The notes beneath the pieces were generated by a model that saw nothing but the letters and a program-made list of their open reading frames with translations, was not told where the DNA came from and did not search any database. DNA of 19,333 nucleotides from AP-16 sp036395835. Its GTDB lineage: Bacteria > Pseudomonadota > Alphaproteobacteria > Rhizobiales > Xanthobacteraceae. Shown one piece after another: positions 14,202-19,333 of the stretch; position 1 is the first letter of the stretch; each line of letters opens with the position of its first letter. Both the position numbers and the translations under genes were made by a program. Where the stretch lies: the NCBI GenBank assembly GCA_036395835.1, contig DASWCW010000049.1, positions 1 through 19,333 of the forward strand. The letters are read 5' to 3'.

Positions 14202-15080
14202 GTGGCCGAGCCGTTGGCCTATCATTCCGTATTCCGCCCGGGCCTGTTCGCCGAGAAGGTTGCGGTCGTGACCGGCGGCGGCAGCGGGATCGGCCGCTGC
14301 ACCGCGCACGAGCTGGCGTTTCTCGGCGCCCGCGTGGCGCTGCTCGGCCGCGCCGTCGAAAAGCTCGAGACGGTGACGGCCGAGATCGCCGCAGCCGGCG
14401 GCGAGGCCGCAGCGTTCGGCTGCGATATCCGCGAGGAAGAGAAGGTCCGGCAGACGATCGCGGCGATTCTCGCGCGATTTTCCCGGATCGATCACCTCGT
14501 CAACAACGCCGGCGGGCAATTCTCGGCGCCGCTCGCCGAAATCAGCCAGAAGGGGTTCGACGCCGTTGTGCGAAACAATCTGACCGGCGGATTTCTGATG
14601 GCGCGCGGGTGTTACAACCAATGGATGGCCGAGCACGGCGGCTCGATCGTCAACATCGTCGCCGACATGTGGAACGGCATGCCCGGAATGGGTCATTCCG
14701 GCGCGGCGCGGGCCGGCATGGTGAATTTCACCGAGACGGCGGCGCTCGAATGGTCCGGCGCGAACGTGCGGGTCAACGCCGTGGCGCCGGGCTGGATCGC
14801 GTCCTCCGGCATGGACAAATATCCGGCCGCGATGCGCGACCACATCCGCAACTTGAAGGACTTGAGCCCGATGGCGCGCATCGGCACCGAGAGCGAGGTC
14901 TCGGCCGCAATCGTGTTCCTGCTCTCGGAAGCCGCCGCCTTCATCAGCGGCGCGACGCTGCGCGTCGACGGCGCCGTGCCGATGACGCGGCCGAGCCGGC
15001 CGCTGCCCAAGCACAAGCAACCCGCGCCTGCCTTCAACGGCTTTCCGCTCGCGGAGACGCCGAAAGTTTTGCGCGACTGA
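14202..15080 (+). CDS. Short-chain dehydrogenase/reductase (enoyl-CoA reductase-like, AtuB-like position)
   Basis: This 292-residue SDR has a Rossmann NAD(P) site TGGGSGIG (24-31) and NNAG (101-104). The usual YxxxK catalytic pair is absent: the aligned segment GHSGAARAG (164-172) carries Ser166 and Arg170. The same HSGAARAG stretch is, from memory, typical of the peroxisomal trans-2-enoyl-CoA reductase (PECR) branch, so the enzyme more likely reduces an enoyl-CoA double bond than a ketone. A Pro/Lys-rich tail (about 263-276) follows the fold. The GTG start is fixed by GGGGAGG. It is the first gene of the plus-strand operon, 15 bases before the carboxylase beta gene, the place taken by atuB in the Pseudomonas terpene cluster. 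Confidence 0.87.
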   Translation: MAEPLAYHSVFRPGLFAEKVAVVTGGGSGIGRCTAHELAFLGARVALLGRAVEKLETVTAEIAAAGGEAAAFGCDIREEEKVRQTIAAILARFSRIDHLVNNAGGQFSAPLAEISQKGFDAVVRNNLTGGFLMARGCYNQWMAEHGGSIVNIVADMWNGMPGMGHSGAARAGMVNFTETAALEWSGANVRVNAVAPGWIASSGMDKYPAAMRDHIRNLKDLSPMARIGTESEVSAAIVFLLSEAAAFISGATLRVDGAVPMTRPSRPLPKHKQPAPAFNGFPLAETPKVLRD

Positions 15081-15095
15081 TTTCCCGCAATCCAC

Positions 15096-16715
15096 ATGCC
15101 CATGCTGCAAACCCGCATCGACCGCAACTCCGAGGGCTTCCGCACCAACCGGGAGCAGATGCTGGCGCTCATCGCCGAGTTCCGCGAACTCGAGCAGAAG
15201 GTGCGCGATGCCTCCAACTCCAAGCGCGATTTGTTTCGCACGCGCGGCCAGCTGTTGCCGCGCGAGCGCGTCGCGCTGCTGCTCGATCGCGGCGCGCCCT
15301 GGCTCGAGCTCTCGACGCTCGCGGGCTACCGCATGCACGACGACGACGGCCGCGGCGGCATTCAGGCCGGCGGCGGCATCGCCGGCATCGGCTATGTCTC
15401 AGGCGTCCGCTGCATCGTCGCCGCCTCCGACAGCGCCATTAAGGGCGGCACGTCGACCCCGATGGGAGTGAAGAAGAATCTCCGCGTCCAGCAGATCGCG
15501 CTCGAGAACAAGCTGCCGATGCTGCGGCTCGTCGAATCCGGCGGCGCCAACCTGCTCTATCAGGGCGAGATGTTCGTCGAGGGCGGACGCGGCTTCGCCA
15601 ATCAGGCACGCATGTCGGCTGCGGGCATTCCCCAGGTCACGGTCGTGCATGGCTCCTCCACGGCGGGCGGGGCGTATCTGCCTGGCCTCTCCGATTACGT
15701 GATCCTCGTGCGCAACAAGGCCAAGGTGTTCCTCGCCGGCCCGCCGCTGCTGCGCGCCGCAACCGGCGAGATCGCCGGCGACGAGGAACTCGGCGGCGCG
15801 GAAATGCACGCGACCATATCCGGCCTCGGCGAATATCTGGCCGAGGACGATGGCGACGGTATCCGCATCGCCCGCGACATCATGGCGAAGCTGCCCTGGA
15901 ATCAGCAGCTGCCGGTCCGAGCGGAGAAAGCGTTCCAGCAGCCGCGCTACGAGGCCGACGAGCTCGCGGGCGTGGTGCCGGTCGACTACCGCAAGCCCTA
16001 CGACGTGCGGGAGGTGATCGCGCGGGTGGTCGACGATTCGGACTTTCTCGACTTCAAGGCGCTCTACGGCGTGCACACGGTATGCGGCCATGCCGAGATC
16101 GAGGGCCATGCGGTCGGACTGATCGGCAACAACGGTCCGATCGACGCCGACGGCTCCGCCAAGGCGGCGCAGTTCATCCAGATCTGCTGCCAGGCCAATG
16201 TCCCGATCGTCTATCTGCAGAACACCACCGGCTATATGGTCGGGCGCGAGGCCGAGCAGGACGGCATCATCAAGCACGGCTCGAAAATGATCCAGGCGGT
16301 CGCCAACGCGAATGTGCCGCAGATCACGCTGCACATCGGCGCGTCCTTCGGCGCCGGCAATTACGGCATGTGCGGGCGCGCCTACGATCCCCGCTTCATT
16401 TTCGCCTGGCCCAACAACCGCATCGCGGTGATGGGCGGCGAGCAGGCCGCGAGAGTGATGTCGATCGTCACCGAGGAGAAGCTCAAACGCGAGGGCAAGC
16501 CGGTCGAGCGGGAAAAGCTCGAGGCGATGGAGCAGGACATCATCCGGCGGATCGACGGCGAATCCATGGCATTGTACGCGACCGCGCGGCTGTGGGACGA
16601 CGGACTGATCGATCCGCGCGACAGCCGCAAGGTGCTCGCGTTGTGCCTTTCGATCTGCCGCGAGGCCGAGATCCGCCCGCTCAAGCCGAATACGTTCGGG
16701 GTCGGGAGGATGTGA
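15096..16715 (+). CDS. atuC: Acyl-CoA carboxylase carboxyltransferase (beta) subunit, geranyl-CoA-type
   Basis: This 539-residue carboxyltransferase subunit of a biotin-dependent acyl-CoA carboxylase (MCC/GCC family) transfers CO2 from carboxybiotin to the gamma carbon of a branched enoyl-CoA. Visible signatures are LLPRERVALLLDRGAPWLEL (53-72), the first oxyanion region ESGGAN (147-152), GSSTAGGAYLPG (186-197), FLAGPPLLRAATGE (212-225) and the C-domain FGAGNYGMCGRAYDPRF. Where methylcrotonyl-CoA enzymes read HFGRIF, this protein reads EGGRGF (162-167). A Phe-to-Gly change at this site is, as I recall, what opens the pocket for geranyl-CoA. The alpha subunit starts at 19074. AtuC is favoured over LiuB by this feature and by gene order; the substrate is unproven. 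Confidence 0.88.
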   Translation: MPMLQTRIDRNSEGFRTNREQMLALIAEFRELEQKVRDASNSKRDLFRTRGQLLPRERVALLLDRGAPWLELSTLAGYRMHDDDGRGGIQAGGGIAGIGYVSGVRCIVAASDSAIKGGTSTPMGVKKNLRVQQIALENKLPMLRLVESGGANLLYQGEMFVEGGRGFANQARMSAAGIPQVTVVHGSSTAGGAYLPGLSDYVILVRNKAKVFLAGPPLLRAATGEIAGDEELGGAEMHATISGLGEYLAEDDGDGIRIARDIMAKLPWNQQLPVRAEKAFQQPRYEADELAGVVPVDYRKPYDVREVIARVVDDSDFLDFKALYGVHTVCGHAEIEGHAVGLIGNNGPIDADGSAKAAQFIQICCQANVPIVYLQNTTGYMVGREAEQDGIIKHGSKMIQAVANANVPQITLHIGASFGAGNYGMCGRAYDPRFIFAWPNNRIAVMGGEQAARVMSIVTEEKLKREGKPVEREKLEAMEQDIIRRIDGESMALYATARLWDDGLIDPRDSRKVLALCLSICREAEIRPLKPNTFGVGRM

Positions 16716-16741
16716 TACGTGTTTCCATGCGTCCCAGCCCT

Positions 16742-16863
16742 GTCATTCCGGGGTCCGAGCGAAGCGAGGGAACCCCGGATCCATGGCCACCGTCAACGCC
16801 GTCTTCGACAGATTGGTGTCCTGGGTTCCGGGTTTTCGCGCCTTCGACGCGCCGCGGAATCAC
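16742..16863. repeat. Dispersed palindromic repeat, copy A
   Basis: The element begins GTCATTCCGGGG and ends near GCCGCGGAATCAC, an imperfect inverted copy of the start. It shares the order of blocks with copy B at 18927-19066: CCGGGG, then CCGGATCCATG, then GGGTTCCGGGTT and a CGCG-rich end. It fills the 182-base gap between the carboxylase beta and dehydrogenase genes and ends 34 bases before the latter's start. Confidence 0.75.
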
Positions 16864-16897
16864 GCGCCGTCGACGCGGTTAGCCAGGAGTTTCGCCC

Positions 16898-18082
16898 ATG
16901 ATGTTCACGCCCGAGCACGAGGAGCTGCGCCGCAGCCTGCAAAAGTTCATCGCCGCGGAGATCAACCCGCATGTCGATGCATGGGAGGAAGCCGGCATTT
17001 TTCCCGCGCATGAGCTGTTCAAGAAATTGGGCAATCTCGGTTTTCTGGGCTTGACCAAGCCGGTCGAGTACGGCGGCCAGGGGCTCGATTATTCGTTCGC
17101 CATGGTGATGGCCGAGGAGCTCGGCAACATCCATTGCGGCGGCGTGCCGATGGCGATCGGGGTGCAGACCGACATGGCGACGCCCGCGCTCGCCCGCTTC
17201 GGCTCCGACGAGGTGCGGCGCGAATTTCTGGCGCCGTCGATCGCCGGCGATTACGTCGCCTGCCTCGGCGTATCCGAGGTCGGCGCCGGCTCGGACGTCG
17301 CCTCGATCAAGACCGGCGCGCGCCAGGACGGCGGGGATTACGTCATCAACGGCGGCAAGATGTGGACCACGAACGGCACCCAGGCCGACTGGATCTGTCT
17401 GCTCGCCAACACGTCCGACGGGGCCGTGCACCAGAACAAGAGTCTGATCTGCGTGCCGATGAAAGAGAAGGGCGTCGAGATCGCGCGCAAGCTCGACAAG
17501 CTCGGCATGCGTTCTTCCGACACGGCGCAGATCTTCTTCGACGACGTGCGAGTGCCGCAGCGCTACCGCATCGGCGAGGAAGGCAGGGGCTTCACCTATC
17601 AGATGCTGCAGTTCCAGGAGGAGCGGCTGTGGGCGGCCGCCAAGGCGCTGAAAAGCGGGGAACGGCTGATCGAGCAGACGATCGAATATGCCGGCAACCG
17701 CCGGGCTTTCGGCAAGTCGATTCTCGACAATCAGGTCGTGCACTTCCGGCTCGCCGAGCTCGCGACCGAGATCGAGCTGCTGCGCTCGCTCACCTACCGC
17801 GCCTGCGAGCTCTACGTCGCCGGGCAGGACGTGACGCGGCTCGCCTCGATGGCGAAGCTCAAGGCGGGCCGGCTCGGCCGCGAGGTCAGCGACGCCTGCC
17901 TGCAATATTGGGGCGGAATGGGGTTCATGAACGAGACGCCGGTGAGCCGTGCCTATCGCGATTCGCGGCTAGGCTCGATCGGCGGCGGGTCGGACGAGAT
18001 CATGCTCACCATCATCTGCAAGCTGATGGGCACGCTGCCGGGCACCTCGAACGTCGCGGAGCGAAAGCGCAAGGATGGCTGA
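16898..18082 (+). CDS. atuD: Acyl-CoA dehydrogenase, citronellyl-CoA dehydrogenase-like
   Basis: This 394-residue FAD-dependent acyl-CoA dehydrogenase should introduce the alpha-beta double bond into a branched acyl-CoA and pass electrons to ETF. The FAD/substrate motif is CLGVSEVGAGSD (122-133), followed by NGGKMWTTNG (151-160). The catalytic base of straight-chain enzymes near the C-terminus is missing (SIGGGSDEI, 360-368). Instead a Glu is available at 241-242 in QEERL, the position used by isovaleryl-CoA dehydrogenase and its relatives. The N-terminus and GVPMAIGVQTDMATPALARFG strongly recall AtuD. AGGAG (16885-16889) precedes the ATG; a second ATG follows directly. Its stop overlaps the hydratase start by eight bases. 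Confidence 0.9.
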   Translation: MMFTPEHEELRRSLQKFIAAEINPHVDAWEEAGIFPAHELFKKLGNLGFLGLTKPVEYGGQGLDYSFAMVMAEELGNIHCGGVPMAIGVQTDMATPALARFGSDEVRREFLAPSIAGDYVACLGVSEVGAGSDVASIKTGARQDGGDYVINGGKMWTTNGTQADWICLLANTSDGAVHQNKSLICVPMKEKGVEIARKLDKLGMRSSDTAQIFFDDVRVPQRYRIGEEGRGFTYQMLQFQEERLWAAAKALKSGERLIEQTIEYAGNRRAFGKSILDNQVVHFRLAELATEIELLRSLTYRACELYVAGQDVTRLASMAKLKAGRLGREVSDACLQYWGGMGFMNETPVSRAYRDSRLGSIGGGSDEIMLTIICKLMGTLPGTSNVAERKRKDG

Positions 18083-18899
18083 GCTTCCCGACACCGCGCA
18101 CATCAAGCTCGAGGCGCAGGGCCCGGTGCTCCGGCTGTGGCTGAACCGGCCGGAGTCGCGCAATGCACTGAGCGGGCGAATGGTGCAGGAAATATCGGCG
18201 ACGTTCGAGGCGATCCGCGACGATCGCAGCGTGCGCGTCGTGGTGCTGCGCGGCGCGGGCGGCACGTTCTGCGCGGGCGCGGACATCAAGAACATGGCGG
18301 TCGTGACGCAAGCGCCGCCGGCGGGCGCGGGCGATGATCTCCAGCAATCGAACCGCCGCTTCGGCCTGATGCTGGAAACGGTGAATTCCGCGCCGCAGGC
18401 GGTGGTCGCGGCGGTCGAAGGCTATGCCATGGGCGGCGGCTTCGGGCTTGCCTGCGTCGCCGACGTCACCATCGCGACCGAGGACGCGCGTTTTGCCATG
18501 ACGGAAGTGACGCTGGGCGTCGTGCCGGCGGCAATCTCGCCGTTCGTGGTGCGGCGGATCGGGCTCACCGCCGCCCGGCGGTTCGGCGTCTCCGGCGCCC
18601 GGCTCACCGGCACGCAGGCGCGCGAGGTCGGCATCGCGCATCTCGCCGTCCAAGCGGCCGAAGCGCTCGACGCGGCCGTGACGGATGCGATCAACCAGAT
18701 CCTGCAGTGCGCGCCGGAAGCGGTGGCCGAGACCAAGCGCCTGATGCTGCGCGCCGCGGGTCCCGCGCCGCTTTCCGAGCTGCTCGATCAGGCGGCGGAG
18801 AGCTTTGTGCGCGCAGCGCGCTCGCCCGAGGGACGGGAGGGCACCAAGGCGTTCGTCGAGAAACGCAAGCCCGCGTGGGCGATGAAGGTGGACGGATGA
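18075..18899 (+). CDS. atuE: Enoyl-CoA hydratase, (isohexenyl)glutaconyl-CoA hydratase-like
   Basis: This 274-residue crotonase-family enzyme has oxyanion-hole segments GGTFCAGADIKNM (62-74) and GYAMGGGFGLACVADV (116-131). Of the two catalytic glutamates of enoyl-CoA hydratase, the second is kept (Glu144 in FAMTEV) and the first is Gly124. This pattern, with TEVTLGVVPAAISPFV, resembles methylglutaconyl-CoA hydratases (LiuC/AUH) and the isohexenylglutaconyl-CoA hydratase AtuE. It would hydrate the carboxylase product. It overlaps the dehydrogenase stop by eight bases (ATGGCTGA), so translation is coupled. The carboxylase alpha gene follows after a repeat. AtuE versus LiuC rests on context. Confidence 0.88.
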   Translation: MAELPDTAHIKLEAQGPVLRLWLNRPESRNALSGRMVQEISATFEAIRDDRSVRVVVLRGAGGTFCAGADIKNMAVVTQAPPAGAGDDLQQSNRRFGLMLETVNSAPQAVVAAVEGYAMGGGFGLACVADVTIATEDARFAMTEVTLGVVPAAISPFVVRRIGLTAARRFGVSGARLTGTQAREVGIAHLAVQAAEALDAAVTDAINQILQCAPEAVAETKRLMLRAAGPAPLSELLDQAAESFVRAARSPEGREGTKAFVEKRKPAWAMKVDG

Positions 18900-18926
18900 T
18901 GACGAAATCGTGCGTACGCGCGCTTC

Positions 18927-19066
18927 GTCATCCCGGGGCCCGAGCCCCGGATCGTGGTCCGGGGCAGGTTCCGCGAGGGAGCCCGGGATCCATGCACGCC
19001 GTCAGGCCGCCATTTGCGGTGTTCATGGGTTCGGGGTTCGCCGCTTTCGCGGCGCCCCGGAATGAC
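18927..19066. repeat. Dispersed palindromic repeat, copy B
   Basis: The left end GTCATCCCGGGGC (18927-18939) and right end GCCCCGGAATGAC (19054-19066) are inverted copies with one mismatch in 13. Internal blocks match copy A at 16742-16863. It ends seven bases before the start of the biotin carboxylase gene. Confidence 0.8.
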
Positions 19067-19073
19067 GGGTGAT

Positions 19074-19333
19074 ATGCGCTTCACCAAGATCCTGATCGCG
19101 AACCGCGGCGAGATCGCCTGCCGGATCGCGCGGACCGCGCGGGATCTGGGGCTGCGCACCGTCGCGGTGTTCAGTGATGCCGATGCCGACGCGCCCCACG
19201 TCGGGACGGCAGACGAGGCGGTCCGCATCGGACCGGCCCCGGCGCGGGACAGCTATCTCAACGTCGACGCGATCCTCGCGGCGGCCAAGCGCTCGGGCGC
19301 CGACGCGGTGCATCCGGGCTACGGGTTTCTTTC
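19074..19333 (+). CDS. atuF: Biotin carboxylase (alpha) subunit of acyl-CoA carboxylase, N-terminal part
   Basis: Only the first 86 residues are present; the gene runs off the window. They match the biotin carboxylase N-domain: KILIANRGEIACRIARTARDLG, then AVFSDADADAPHVGTADEAV and a terminal AVHPGYGFL. The complete protein would carboxylate its own biotin with ATP and bicarbonate and pair with the beta subunit at 15096-16715. The ATG at 19074 follows the end of a palindromic repeat by only seven bases. No classical ribosome site is visible apart from GGAATGACGGG, most of which belongs to the repeat. Family is certain; the geranyl-CoA rather than methylcrotonyl-CoA assignment is inferred from neighbours. 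Confidence 0.9.
   Translation, partial: MRFTKILIANRGEIACRIARTARDLGLRTVAVFSDADADAPHVGTADEAVRIGPAPARDSYLNVDAILAAAKRSGADAVHPGYGFL

Noticed and set aside
14130..15338. Minus-strand frame of 402 codons antisense to the SDR
   Set aside because: The SDR on the plus strand has clear Rossmann motifs; the antisense frame has none.
16742..19066. Repeat copies as insertion-sequence remnants or a CRISPR array
   Set aside because: They contain no transposase fragment or target duplication, and only two diverged copies lie 2 kb apart without regular spacing.

Overview
The window is a GC-rich stretch of bacterial chromosome that reads like an alphaproteobacterium of the Hyphomicrobiales (Bradyrhizobium / Rhodopseudomonas / Xanthobacteraceae-like). 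This is inferred from base composition, GTG and TTG starts, many CoA-dependent catabolic genes, and intergenic palindromic repeats of a style common in that group. There are no tRNA or rRNA genes, no transposases and no CRISPR array. No stretch over 300 bases lacks a gene.

Region 1 (1-8603) is a copper/envelope module. It starts with a secreted Cys-rich-repeat protein (33-419). A minus-strand pair follows: a P1B copper ATPase (1170-3374) and an AhpD-like protein (560-1138). The ATPase is divergent from a CsoR repressor (3438-3713), and a clear CsoR-type operator and promoter lie between them. Next comes a minus-strand group: a CcdA-like thiol transporter, a 39-residue Met-rich membrane peptide, a cytochrome c with a Met/Gly-rich linker and an unknown C-terminal domain, and a small secreted four-Cys protein. 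Divergent from these are a secreted His/Cys-rich protein, an outer-membrane protein with a very His-rich N-terminus, and a membrane-anchored cytochrome c with a His-rich tail. Together they look like metal export, metal buffering and heme/thiol redox chemistry at the envelope.

Region 2 (8763-14034) holds a DUF3237 protein on the plus strand, convergent with a minus-strand run: crotonase, acyl-CoA ligase (broken by one extra base in an A run), polysaccharide-deacetylase-fold protein and amidase. The last two are coupled by a TTGA overlap.

Region 3 (14202 to the end) is a plus-strand catabolic operon: SDR, biotin-dependent carboxylase beta subunit, acyl-CoA dehydrogenase, enoyl-CoA hydratase, and the start of the biotin carboxylase alpha subunit. 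The order matches the atuBCDEF acyclic-terpene (citronellol/geraniol) cluster known from Pseudomonas better than the liuABCD leucine cluster. Active-site details of the beta subunit and the dehydrogenase agree with a geranyl-CoA carboxylase pathway. Two copies of a palindromic repeat interrupt this operon.
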